Assembly (NCBI RefSeq): GCF_902859735.1
Contig: NZ_CADIJY010000001.1
Span: 558,001 to 622,000 of the forward strand
Reading direction: 5' to 3'
From: Achromobacter aegrifaciens
Lineage (GTDB): Bacteria; Pseudomonadota; Gammaproteobacteria; Burkholderiales; Burkholderiaceae_B
DNA: 64,000 bases
In this document: positions 16,997-25,591 of the stretch, one piece after another
How the letters are laid out: every line of letters starts with the position of its first letter
Numbering within the stretch: position 1 is the stretch's first letter
Notes under the pieces: model-generated
What the model was told of the DNA's origin: nothing
Seen by the model: only the letters and a program-made list of their open reading frames with translations
Databases searched by the model: none
Made by a program: the position numbers and the translations under genes

Positions 16997-17992
16997 TCAG
17001 GAGTAGCGCACGACGCTGCGGCCCGTGCTGCCGCGTTCGAGCATGGCGGCCAGCGCTTGCGGCAGCTGGCGGGGTTCGATGACGCGCGCGATCAGGTCCA
17101 GGTGCGCGGGGCGGTATTCGGCGGCGAGCTTGTTCCATACCTGGCGCCGCAGCGGCATGGGGCTGTTGGCGTTGATGCCCAGCAGCTTGACGCCGCGCAA
17201 GATGAAAGGGATGACGGTGGTGGGCAGTTCCGCGCCGCCGGCGTTGCCGAAGGCGGCGGCCACGCCGTCCGGCTTCAGGCTGGCCAACGCGTGGGCCAGC
17301 AGCGGCCCGCCCACGGAGTCGACCACGCCGGCCCAGCGCGCGCTCATGAGCGGTTTGATGCCGGCCGACAGGTCGGGCGGGGCAATCACCTCTTGCGCGC
17401 CCAACGAGCGCAGATAGTCCGCCGCATCCGGCTTGCCGGACATGGCGCAGACGCGATAGCCGCGCTGGCTCAGGATGTCGATGGCGACGCCGGCAACGCC
17501 GCCGGTTGCGCCGGTGACCAGGACCTCGCCTTGTTCCGGCGTCAGTCCGCAATGCTCCATCCAGTGCAGCGAGAGCGCCGCGGTGTAGCCCGCAGCGCCC
17601 AGCACGGCCGCATCGCGCAGTCCGATGCCGGCGGGCAGCGGCAACACCCAGTCGTGGCGCACCCGCGCATACTCGGCATAGCCGCCGTCGCAATCCACAC
17701 CGATGCCGAAGCCATGCACCACGACCTCCTGGCCGGGCGCGAGCGCAGGGTCGGCGGAATGCACAACGGTGCCAGAAAGATCAATGCCGCCGATGCGTGG
17801 ATACTCGCGGATGATGCCACCGCGCCCGGCCTGGGCCAGCGCGTCCTTGTAGTTCAGGCCGGCATAGGCCACCTTGATGAGCGTGTCGCCCGCGGACAAC
17901 TGGTCCGCGGTCAGCGTGTCGAAACGGCCCTGCGGCGGTTCGCCCGCCGCGCCTGCGTGCAGGCGGTAGGCCTGGAATTCGGGATTTTCCAT
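16997..17992 (-). CDS. YhdH/AcuI-type zinc-independent quinone/acryloyl-CoA reductase
   Basis: This 331-residue medium-chain reductase belongs to the YhdH/YhfP group, whose AcuI members reduce acryloyl-CoA with NADPH. It shows YAGLNYKDALAQAGRGGIIR near residue 43, the glycine motif VTGATGGVAGVAID near 160, and a domain end typical of the group. The zinc ligands of alcohol dehydrogenases are missing, as expected. The stop is 17 bases before the acyl-CoA synthetase start, so they are probably co-transcribed. A role in reducing an enoyl-CoA intermediate is inferred from neighbours. Confidence 0.87.
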   Translation of the reverse strand: MENPEFQAYRLHAGAAGEPPQGRFDTLTADQLSAGDTLIKVAYAGLNYKDALAQAGRGGIIREYPRIGGIDLSGTVVHSADPALAPGQEVVVHGFGIGVDCDGGYAEYARVRHDWVLPLPAGIGLRDAAVLGAAGYTAALSLHWMEHCGLTPEQGEVLVTGATGGVAGVAIDILSQRGYRVCAMSGKPDAADYLRSLGAQEVIAPPDLSAGIKPLMSARWAGVVDSVGGPLLAHALASLKPDGVAAAFGNAGGAELPTTVIPFILRGVKLLGINANSPMPLRRQVWNKLAAEYRPAHLDLIARVIEPRQLPQALAAMLERGSTGRSVVRYS

Positions 17993-18010
17993 GTTCGTCT
18001 CCTTAAGGGA

Positions 18011-19174
18011 TCAGGCCAGCAGCCGGCGCGCCAGCGTGGCGCGGTGCAGTTCGTTGGCGCCGTCATAAATGCGGAAGGGGCGCATCTCCTGCCAGACCAT
18101 GGATACGGGCGTGTCGTCCGAGAGGCCCGATGCGCCCATCATCTGTACGGCGCGGTCGGCCACGCGGTTCACGGCCTCGGACACAAAGACCTTGGCCATG
18201 GCGCTGTGCTGTTTCACCGACAGGCCTTCGTCCATGCGGGCTGCGCAGTCCAGCGTCATGAGGCGGCTGGCATGCAGGTCGATGTGGGAGTCCGCGACCA
18301 TGGCCTGGATCTGTTGCAGGTCAGCCAGGCGCGCGCCGAAGGATTCGCGCCGCACCACATAGGCCTGCGCCGTCTCCAGCGCGCGCCGGGCGCGGCCGAT
18401 GTAGCGCATGCAATGGGACAGCCGGGCAGGTTCCAGCCGCAGCTGCGCATATTCCAGGCCGCGGCCGGGCTCGCCCAGCACGGCCTCGTCACCGACCTCG
18501 CAGTCTTGCAGCAGGATTTCGGCGTGGCCGCCGATCTGGTAGCCCGTCACCATGCCGATGTCGCGCACCACCTGGTAGCCCGGCGTGTCCGCCGGCACCA
18601 GGAACAGCGTGGCGCCGGTATCGGTGCGCGCCAGCACCAGCGCGAAATCCGCACCCACGCCGCCGCTGATGAATTGCTTGTGGCCGTTGAGCACCCAGCG
18701 TCCGTTGCGCCTTTCGGCGCGCGTGCGCAGCATGGACGGATCGGAGCCGGCGCCGGGGGCGGGCTCGGTCATGGCGAAGCAGGCGCGCTGTTCGCCGCGC
18801 ACCAGCGGCGCGAGGAAGCGCTCCTGCTGGGCGGTGTCGCCCAGGCGCAGCAACGTCAGCATGTTGGGCTGGTCGGGCGCGGCGCAGTTCAGCGCGGCGG
18901 GGCCCAGGAAGCCGCGCCCCGCTTCTTCCAGCACCTGTGCCAGGGCGCGCCAGCCCAAGCCCAGTCCGCCCCATCCCTGCGGCAACTGGGGCGCATACAG
19001 GCCGGCCTCGCGGGCCTGTACGCGCAATTGGGCGACGCAGCGATCCAGCGCGGCCACGTCGCGGGCAATGGCGGGGGACTCGGCCGGTATCGCCACCTCG
19101 TCGACGAAGCGGCGCACGCGCGCGCACAGGTCTTGCAGGGCGTCGCCGCCGTTGCGTTCTGGCTTGGACTGCAT
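18011..19174 (-). CDS. Acyl-CoA dehydrogenase, ACAD10/11-like
   Basis: This 387-residue FAD enzyme should introduce a 2,3-double bond into an acyl-CoA. The family signatures are TEPAPGAGSDPSMLRT (FAD/substrate loop), LNGHKQFISGG and, near the C-terminus, RIYDGANELHR. At the position where most members have Glu in YEGT, this one has Asp (YDGA), as in the ACAD10/11-like branch (DGPDEVH). It lies between the AcuI-like gene (18 bases) and a Bug gene (3 bases) on the same strand. The substrate is unknown. Confidence 0.88.
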   Translation of the reverse strand: MQSKPERNGGDALQDLCARVRRFVDEVAIPAESPAIARDVAALDRCVAQLRVQAREAGLYAPQLPQGWGGLGLGWRALAQVLEEAGRGFLGPAALNCAAPDQPNMLTLLRLGDTAQQERFLAPLVRGEQRACFAMTEPAPGAGSDPSMLRTRAERRNGRWVLNGHKQFISGGVGADFALVLARTDTGATLFLVPADTPGYQVVRDIGMVTGYQIGGHAEILLQDCEVGDEAVLGEPGRGLEYAQLRLEPARLSHCMRYIGRARRALETAQAYVVRRESFGARLADLQQIQAMVADSHIDLHASRLMTLDCAARMDEGLSVKQHSAMAKVFVSEAVNRVADRAVQMMGASGLSDDTPVSMVWQEMRPFRIYDGANELHRATLARRLLA

Positions 19175-19177
19175 GGT

Positions 19178-20149
19178 TTATTCCTCGATCTTGACGCCGG
19201 CCTGCTTGACCACGGCGCGCCATCTGTCGGTTTCGTCGGCGATGTGCCGGCCGAACGCTTCGGCCGTGCCGCCCGTGGCTTGCATGCCCAGCCCGCTGAA
19301 GTAGCTGCGCACTTCCGGATCGGCCAGCACGGCGTTGATCTGCCGGTTCAGCAGGGCGACCACGTCCTTGGGCGTACCGGCGGGCGCCATCACGCCCCAC
19401 CAGGACGAGGCCGACATCGGCACGCCCAGTTCAGCCAGCGTGGGCACGTCGGGCAGCTCGGGATTGCGCGTTTGCGAGGCGATGGCGACGGCGCGCAGAC
19501 GTCCCGCCTTGACCTGCGCATACACCGGCGGCAGGTTGTCGAAGCTCATCTGGACCTGGCCGCCGACCAGCGCGGTGGCGGCTTCGCTGCTGCCCTTGTA
19601 CGGGATGTGCCGCAGCGCGATGCCGGTCTGGTGCGCGAACTGTTCGCCTGCCAGATGGGGGATGCTGCCCGTTCCCGCAGTGGCGAAAGTCAGCCCCTGC
19701 TGCTGCGCGGCAGCGCGTTTCAAGTCTTCCAGGCTGCGTATCGGGCTGGCTGCGGGAAGCAGCAGGTAGACCGGTACGTCCGTGGCCCAGATCACTGGCG
19801 TCAGGTTCTTCTTCACGTCATAGGGCAGCTTGGCGTACAGCACACTGTTGGTCGCCAGGTTGGCGGTGCCCATCAGCAAGGTGTAGCCGTCGGGCGCGGC
19901 GCTGGCGACAAAAGCGGTGCCGATCTGCGTGGCGCCGCCGGGCTTGTTTTCGACCACCACGGGCTGGCCCAGCAAGGGCGCCAGCTTGCGGGCGATCATG
20001 CGCGCCGCGGTGTCGGTGCCGCCGCCGGCCGCGTAGGGCACGATCAGGCGCACCGGTTTGTCGGGGTAGGCGGCGGCCTGCGCCGCCCCGGCCGCGCCCA
20101 GCAGGGCCACGGCGCACAGTGCGCGCAGCGTTCGGATCAAGGCTTGCAT
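19178..20149 (-). CDS. Bug/TctC-family periplasmic binding protein
   Basis: A signal peptide (residues 1-26, ending AAQAAA) leads into YPDKPVRLIVPYAAGGGTDT, then PDGYTLLMG and IPYKGSSEAATALVGGQVQ, all typical of the Bug family. At 323 residues it is full length. It is adjacent to a second, clearly different Bug gene and to acyl-CoA dehydrogenases, so it probably captures the acid that this cassette activates. No TctAB subunits are nearby. Confidence 0.9.
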   Translation of the reverse strand: MQALIRTLRALCAVALLGAAGAAQAAAYPDKPVRLIVPYAAGGGTDTAARMIARKLAPLLGQPVVVENKPGGATQIGTAFVASAAPDGYTLLMGTANLATNSVLYAKLPYDVKKNLTPVIWATDVPVYLLLPAASPIRSLEDLKRAAAQQQGLTFATAGTGSIPHLAGEQFAHQTGIALRHIPYKGSSEAATALVGGQVQMSFDNLPPVYAQVKAGRLRAVAIASQTRNPELPDVPTLAELGVPMSASSWWGVMAPAGTPKDVVALLNRQINAVLADPEVRSYFSGLGMQATGGTAEAFGRHIADETDRWRAVVKQAGVKIEE

Positions 20150-20167
20150 GGCGGTCTCCCGGCGGGT

Positions 20168-21151
20168 CTACTGGATGCGGGTGCCGGTGGACTGCACCAG
20201 CTTGCCCCACCAGGCGGTTTCGTCGGCGATCTGCTTGGCGAACTCGGCGGGCGTGCTGGCCAGCGGTTCCGCGCCCAGCTCCTGGAAGCGGGTGCGCAGC
20301 TGCGGGTCTTGCAGCGCCTTGACCACGGCGGCGTGCAGCCGTTCGATCACCGCGGGGTCGGTGCCGGCAGGCGCCATCAATCCCTTCCAGGCCATCACCA
20401 CAAAGCCCTTCTGGCCGGCTTCATCGAAGGTGGGGATGTCGGGCGCGGCGGTGGCGCGCTGGTCGCTGGGCACCGCCAGCGCGCGCAGGCCACCCGCCTT
20501 GACCTGCGGCAGCAGCGCCGGCATGTTGTCGATCATGAAATCGATGTGGCCGGCCACCAGGTCGGTGATGGCGGGGCCGGTGCCTTTGTAGGGCACGTGC
20601 TCGGCCTGGATGCCGGTCTGCTGCTTGAGCAGTTCGCCAGCCAGCTGCGCGGGCGAACCGTTGCCGGGAGAGCCGAACGACAGTTTGCCGGGGTTGTTGC
20701 GCGCGTACTGCAGGAACTCCTCTAGCGTCTTCACCGGCATGGACTTCGTCACCACCATCAGGTTGTGTTCGCGTTCCAGGCAGGTGATGGGCGCCAGGTC
20801 CTTGGCCGGATTGAACGGCATGTTGGCGTACAGGCTGGGATTGATGACGGTGGGACCGGCAGCGGCCAGCAGCAGTGTGTAGCCGTCGGGCGCGGCGCGG
20901 GCCACGAAATCGCCGCCGATGTTGCCGCCAGCGCCGGGCTTGTTCTCCACAATGACCGGCTGGCCCAGGATGGGATGCAGCGCCTCGGCCAGCAGGCGGC
21001 CCAGGATGTCGGTCGAGCCGCCCGGGGCGAAGGGCACGATCAGCCTCACGGGCTTGTCGGGATAGGCGGCCGCGGCTTGCGGCGGCAGCGCCGCGCAGGC
21101 GAAGGCGGCGGCCATGGCGCCGATCCACTTCGGCAGGTGCTTGTGCAGCAT
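20168..21151 (-). CDS. Bug/TctC-family periplasmic binding protein
   Basis: This 327-residue Bug protein has a signal peptide ending near residue 28 (QAAAAYPDK) and family motifs RLIVPFAPGGSTDILGR, PDGYTLLLAAAGP and VPYKGTGPAITDLVAGHID. It lies 18 bases upstream of the previous Bug gene. The two share the fold but differ through most of their length, so they may bind different ligands of one pathway. A GGAGACTT ribosome site precedes the ATG. Confidence 0.9.
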   Translation of the reverse strand: MLHKHLPKWIGAMAAAFACAALPPQAAAAYPDKPVRLIVPFAPGGSTDILGRLLAEALHPILGQPVIVENKPGAGGNIGGDFVARAAPDGYTLLLAAAGPTVINPSLYANMPFNPAKDLAPITCLEREHNLMVVTKSMPVKTLEEFLQYARNNPGKLSFGSPGNGSPAQLAGELLKQQTGIQAEHVPYKGTGPAITDLVAGHIDFMIDNMPALLPQVKAGGLRALAVPSDQRATAAPDIPTFDEAGQKGFVVMAWKGLMAPAGTDPAVIERLHAAVVKALQDPQLRTRFQELGAEPLASTPAEFAKQIADETAWWGKLVQSTGTRIQ

Positions 21152-21214
21152 GATGGAAGTCTCCTTTGGTTTGGCGGGCCGCCGGCTTCTTGCGGCTGCG
21201 GTCCCTGTATTGCC

Positions 21215-22381
21215 CTAGCGGCCGGGCGTGTAGCCCGCCTGGCTCAGCGTATGGCGGGCGATGTTCAATTGATGGATCTGGCTGGTGCCCTCGTACAGGC
21301 GGAACAGGCGCACGTCGCGGTAGAAGCGTTCGATGCCGTGATCGGCGATGTAGCCGTACCCGCCATGCATCTGCACACATCGGTCCGCCACGCGGCCACA
21401 CATCTCGGACGCGAAGTACTTGCAGATCGAGGCGTTCAGCGTCACGTCCTCGCCCGCATCGCGCTCGCGGGCGGTTTGCAGAACCAGCGCGCGGGCGGCC
21501 TGGATCTCGGTCTGGCAGTCGGCCAGCATGGCCTGGATCAACTGGAAGTCCATCAGCGGCTTGCCGAACTGCTGGCGCTCGGCCACGAAGCGCAACGTGT
21601 CGTCCAGCATGCGGATCGCCGGGCCGATGCACAGCGCGGCCAGATGGATGCGCTGCTTGTTCAGCACCTTCATGGCCGTCTTGAAGCCCACGCCTTCCTG
21701 GCCGCCGATGATGCAGTCTGCCGGCACGCGGCAGTCCTCGAAATGCACGGCGGAAACCGGCGATCCGGCCTGGCCCATCTTGTCGTAGGGCTGGCCGGTG
21801 GACAGGCCCGGCGTGCCGCGCTCCACGATGAATGCGGTGATGCCCTTGGCGCCAGGCGCATCGGGATCGGTGCGCGCCATGACGGTGAACAGGCCCGCCA
21901 GCGGGGCATTGGTGATGAAGCACTTCTCGCCGTTCAGCACGTAGTGGTCGCCGTCGCGCACGGCGGTGGTGCGCAGCGCAGTGGCGTCGGAACCCGCCTG
22001 CGGCTCGGTCAGGGCGAAGCAGCCGGTCAGTTCCCCGGAGGCCAGCCGCGGCAGGTAGCGGGCCTTCTGCGCGTCGGTGCCGTCCGCCACCAGCGCCTCG
22101 GAGCCGATGCCCGTGTTGGTGCCGACCCGGGCGCGAAACGCCACCGAGCATTGCGACAGTTCCATGGCCGCCAGGATCAGCTCCTCGGTCGTCATGCCGT
22201 CGCCGCCGTATTGCTCCGGGATGGAATAGCCGAACAGTCCCTGCGCGGCCATGCTGGCGACCAGGTCCTGCGGCACCTCGTCCAGGCGGGCGACCTCGGC
22301 TTCGCGCGGCGCCAGTTGCTCTCGCACGTAGCGGCGCAGCGATTCGAGGAATTGCGGGAATCCGTCAGGGTCCCTGATCAT
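21215..22381 (-). CDS. Acyl-CoA dehydrogenase
   Basis: This 388-residue FAD-dependent acyl-CoA dehydrogenase has the full set of signatures: LTEPQAGSDATALRT, LNGEKCFITNA, QFGKPLMDFQLIQ, MHGGYGYIADHGIERFYRD and RLYEGTSQIHQ with the catalytic-base Glu in YEGT. The ATG at 22381 has GGAG eight bases upstream, whereas the in-frame ATG at 22402 lacks a ribosome site. It is the first gene of the minus-strand cassette and is divergent from the tandem IclR genes that probably control it. Confidence 0.88.
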   Translation of the reverse strand: MIRDPDGFPQFLESLRRYVREQLAPREAEVARLDEVPQDLVASMAAQGLFGYSIPEQYGGDGMTTEELILAAMELSQCSVAFRARVGTNTGIGSEALVADGTDAQKARYLPRLASGELTGCFALTEPQAGSDATALRTTAVRDGDHYVLNGEKCFITNAPLAGLFTVMARTDPDAPGAKGITAFIVERGTPGLSTGQPYDKMGQAGSPVSAVHFEDCRVPADCIIGGQEGVGFKTAMKVLNKQRIHLAALCIGPAIRMLDDTLRFVAERQQFGKPLMDFQLIQAMLADCQTEIQAARALVLQTARERDAGEDVTLNASICKYFASEMCGRVADRCVQMHGGYGYIADHGIERFYRDVRLFRLYEGTSQIHQLNIARHTLSQAGYTPGR

Positions 22382-22565
22382 GGCTAGTCTCCGTTTCATC
22401 ATGGGCGCTGATGCGTGCCGCGCCGTGTTGAATCCAGGCTAGCAAAAGGCCGCGGGATTTGAGACAAGTGTTTTGATATCTTGAACGCATGGCGGGCCGT
22501 CGCTGCTCTATGATCGGCAGGGACAGACCGCGCATTCCGCGCGCGCCGCGCCCAGGACCTCCACC

Positions 22566-23363
22566 ATGACCACCCGCCCCGGCGAGCGCCATGCCGACCC
22601 CGCCTTCGCCACCACGCTGGCGCACGGCTTGTCAGTGCTGCAGGCGTTCCGGCATGGCGAACCCGCGCTCAGCAACCGCGAACTGGCGGACCGCACCGGC
22701 CTGTCCAAGGCCACGATTTCACGCTTGACTACCACGCTGATGCAGCGCGGCTTGCTGCGCTACGACGGGGGCTTGCGGCGGTACCGGCTTGGTACGGCGG
22801 TGTTGTCGCTGAGCTATCCGCTTCTGGCCAGCATCAAGGTTCGCCAATTGGCGCGCCCGCTGATGAAGCGCCTGGCCGATGCGGCGGGCGGCTCGGCCTC
22901 GCTGGGCATGCATCACGGCCTGAACATGGTGTACGTGGAAACCTGTCGCGGCCATGACGCCGTGTCGTTCCGGCCGGACATCGGCGCCTTGCTGCCGCTG
23001 CTGCCTTCGGCCATGGGGCGCGCCTGGCTCGCGCAGGCGCCGGCGGACGAGGCTGAGCCCTTGCTGGCGGCGCTGCGGCGCCAGGACCCCGCCGTCTGGC
23101 GGCGTCACGCGCCGGACTGGGAGCAGGCTCAGCGCGACTACGCCGAGCATGGCTATTGCGTGGGGCAGGGCGACTGGCACTCGGACGTGCACGCGGTGGC
23201 GGTACCCATGCGCACGCGGGTCGACGGCCAGGCGCTGGTGTTCAACTGCGGCGTGCCCGTGACGCGGCTGCGGCCGGGCGACCTGCGCGGCCGCATCGCG
23301 CCGCGTCTGCTGACGCTGGTGGCGCGCGTGGAAAAAATGCTGGAGCGCCAGAATGACGCATGA
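22566..23363 (+). CDS. IclR-family transcriptional regulator (first of tandem pair)
   Basis: This 265-residue regulator has an N-terminal winged HTH (ALSNRELADRTGLSKATISR, about residues 34-53) and the IclR effector domain (MVYVETCRGHDAVSFRPDIG; the Cys-containing NCGVP near the end). It is divergent from the acyl-CoA dehydrogenase cassette. Its last 11 bases overlap the next gene, another IclR protein with near-parallel motifs, so the pair arose by duplication and is translated together. Confidence 0.9.
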   Translation: MTTRPGERHADPAFATTLAHGLSVLQAFRHGEPALSNRELADRTGLSKATISRLTTTLMQRGLLRYDGGLRRYRLGTAVLSLSYPLLASIKVRQLARPLMKRLADAAGGSASLGMHHGLNMVYVETCRGHDAVSFRPDIGALLPLLPSAMGRAWLAQAPADEAEPLLAALRRQDPAVWRRHAPDWEQAQRDYAEHGYCVGQGDWHSDVHAVAVPMRTRVDGQALVFNCGVPVTRLRPGDLRGRIAPRLLTLVARVEKMLERQNDA

Positions 23364-24126
23364 CCAGGACCGGGAATTCACCACCACGCTGGCGCGCGGC
23401 ATCGATATCCTGGCGTGCTTTCGCGCCGACCGCCCGGTGCTGGCGAACAAGGACTTCGCGCAGCAGACCGGCCTGTCGCGCAGCGCCGTGGCGCGCTTGA
23501 CACATACGCTGGTTGAATTGGGTTTTCTGCAACGCGAGGGCGAGCCGGCGCGCTACCGGCTGGGCGCCTCGGTGCTGGCGCTGAGCTATCCCTTGCTCGC
23601 CAGCATGCAGATCCGGCAATTGGCGCGGCCGCTGATGAAGCAACTGGCCGACCACGCGCGCGGCGCCGTGTCGCTGGTGGTGCGTGACCGCCTCCAGATG
23701 GTGTACGTGGAGACGGCCCGCTCCAACGAAGCCTTGCAGACGCGGCCCGATATAGGCGCGGCGCTGCCGCTGTTGTCCAGCGCCGCCGGCAAGGCTTGGC
23801 TGGCGCGGGTGTCGGATGAGGAGCGGGCGGTCGTCCTGAACCAGCTGCGCGTGGCGGATCCCCGGCACTACGAGGCCCACTTCCCCAGCCTGGCGGCCGC
23901 GCGCCGCGATCTGGAGCGCAAGGGATATTGCGGCAACAACCTGGAGTGGCGGCCGGACGCCTATGGCTTTGCCGCGCCGCTGGGCAGGCCCTATCAGTCG
24001 TTGCTGTACGTCTTCAATTGCGGCGTGCCGGCGCAGGACGGGCCTTACCGCGAGCGCGCGGCCGACATCGGCCCGCGCCTGGTCGCCCTGGCGCGCGAGA
24101 CGGAAAGGTTGCTGGGACTGGCCTGA
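23353..24126 (+). CDS. IclR-family transcriptional regulator (second of tandem pair)
   Basis: This 257-residue paralogue of the preceding gene shares SYPLLAS, RQLARPLMK and MVYVET segments and the C-terminal FNCGVP. The HTH is at about residues 30-50 (LANKDFAQQTGLSRSAVARL). It overlaps the upstream gene by 11 bases. Two different IclR proteins from one transcript could form heteromers or sense two effectors; this is inference. Confidence 0.9.
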   Translation: MTHDQDREFTTTLARGIDILACFRADRPVLANKDFAQQTGLSRSAVARLTHTLVELGFLQREGEPARYRLGASVLALSYPLLASMQIRQLARPLMKQLADHARGAVSLVVRDRLQMVYVETARSNEALQTRPDIGAALPLLSSAAGKAWLARVSDEERAVVLNQLRVADPRHYEAHFPSLAAARRDLERKGYCGNNLEWRPDAYGFAAPLGRPYQSLLYVFNCGVPAQDGPYRERAADIGPRLVALARETERLLGLA

Positions 24127-24312
24127 GACGAATCGGCCCCTTTTCCGGATTCATGACTCCAGGTCAAAAGTGTTTCGCTGTTTCCTGCCTTTTTTCGCAA
24201 GGATGACGGCGGCATACTGGACGCCTGTCTTCCGATCCGGGTTTTCCCGCGTGCCGGCCCCTTTGCGCCGGCCCGCTCTCCCGGTCGGCGCAATCGAACC
24301 CAAGGAAACCAG

Positions 24313-25512
24313 ATGAATCCCCAGGACTCCCAGCCGGTGAAGGCCGGCCTGCCATTGCTGGCGCTCGCCGTCGGTGCCTTCGGCATCGGCGTGACCGAGT
24401 TTTCTCCCATGGGCCTGTTGCCCGTCATCGCCGAAGGGGTGGACGTGTCCATACCCAGCGCCGGCATGCTGATCAGCGCCTACGCCATCGGCGTGATGGT
24501 GGGCGCGCCGCTGATGACGCTGGCGCTGTCGCGCTGGTCGCGCCGCAACGCCTTGCTGGTGCTGATGGCGATCTTCACGGTGGGCAACGTGCTGTCCGCG
24601 CTGTCGCCCAACTACACGACGCTGCTGTTGGCGCGCCTGGTCACCAGCCTGAACCACGGCGCCTTCTTCGGCCTGGGTTCGCTGGTGGCGGCCAGCCTGG
24701 TGCCGCGCCACAAGCAGGCCAGCGCCGTGGCCACCATGTTCCTGGGGCTGACCATCGCCAACGTCGGCGGGGTGCCCGCAGCCACGTGGCTGGGCCAGGT
24801 CATAGGCTGGCGCATGTCATTCGCCGCGACCTCGGTGCTGGGCCTGATCGCGATGCTGTCGCTGTGGTTCGCGCTGCCGGCCGGCGAGGCCGGACGCCGT
24901 CCCGACATCCGCCGCGAGCTGGCCGTGCTGAAGAGCCCGGTGGTGCTGGTGGCCCTGCTCACCACGGTGCTGGGCGCGGGCGCGATGTTCACGCTTTACA
25001 CCTACGTGGCGCCGACCCTGGCCGAACTGACGGGCGCATCGCCCAACTTCGTCACGGCGATGCTGGTGCTGATCGGCATCGGCTTCACTATCGGCAATAC
25101 GGTGGGCGGGCGTTTTGCCGACCGTTCGCTGGATGGCAGCCTGATCGCCTTCCTGGTGCTGATCATCGCCGACTTGCTGGCATTCCCGTGGCTCGCTACG
25201 ACGCAGACCGGCGCCGCCATTGGGCTGCTGATCTTCGGTTTCGGCACGTTTGCGGTGGTGCCGCCGCTGCAGATGCGCGTCATGCGCGCCGCCACCGATG
25301 CGCCGGGGCTGGCGTCGTCAGTGAACGTGGGCGCCTTCAACCTGGGTAACGCGGTAGGCGCCGCAGCGGGCGGGGGCGTGATCTCGGCGGGCATGGGCTA
25401 TGCCGCGGTGCCGGTCGCCGGCGCAATCATCGCCGCAGCGGGTCTGGGCCTGGTGCTGTGGCAGCGCGCCAGCAACCAGCGCCAACGCAAGCTGGCGATG
25501 CAGGGCTGTTGA
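24313..25512 (+). CDS. MFS transporter, DHA1 (AraJ-like) exporter
   Basis: This 399-residue protein has 12 predicted membrane helices and the DHA1 features of AraJ/YdhP-type exporters: the N-terminal GVTEFSPMGLLPVIA helix, and the motif-A-like loop between TM2 and TM3 reading LALSRWSRRNALL. These proteins usually export sugars, arabinosides or drugs. It stands alone and is followed by a strong bidirectional terminator. The substrate cannot be deduced. Confidence 0.85.
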   Translation: MNPQDSQPVKAGLPLLALAVGAFGIGVTEFSPMGLLPVIAEGVDVSIPSAGMLISAYAIGVMVGAPLMTLALSRWSRRNALLVLMAIFTVGNVLSALSPNYTTLLLARLVTSLNHGAFFGLGSLVAASLVPRHKQASAVATMFLGLTIANVGGVPAATWLGQVIGWRMSFAATSVLGLIAMLSLWFALPAGEAGRRPDIRRELAVLKSPVVLVALLTTVLGAGAMFTLYTYVAPTLAELTGASPNFVTAMLVLIGIGFTIGNTVGGRFADRSLDGSLIAFLVLIIADLLAFPWLATTQTGAAIGLLIFGFGTFAVVPPLQMRVMRAATDAPGLASSVNVGAFNLGNAVGAAAGGGVISAGMGYAAVPVAGAIIAAAGLGLVLWQRASNQRQRKLAMQGC

Positions 25513-25536
25513 AGCCGCGACGCGCAGCAAGTAAAC

Positions 25537-25566
25537 AGGGCGCCTGTGCATGCAGGCGCCCTTTCT
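25537..25566. terminator. Bidirectional terminator between two MFS genes
   Basis: AGGGCGCCTG (25537-25546) and CAGGCGCCCT (25553-25562) form a 10-bp perfect stem with a 6-base loop and a short T-rich tail. It lies between two convergent genes. Confidence 0.8.
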
Positions 25567-25591
25567 TCATGCAGGGAAATCGCGGCGTCGC

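Noticed and set aside
15039-17006. Plus-strand open frame opposite the ADP-forming synthetase
   Set aside because: No homology and lies entirely on the complement of a full-length enzyme gene.
17057-20725. Very long plus-strand open frame opposite the acyl-CoA cassette (1222 codons)
   Set aside because: It spans several confidently identified minus-strand genes; the product is rich in Gly, Arg and His and has no domains.
20765-22387. Plus-strand open frame opposite the Bug and acyl-CoA dehydrogenase genes
   Set aside because: Complement of two well-supported genes; product is compositionally biased.
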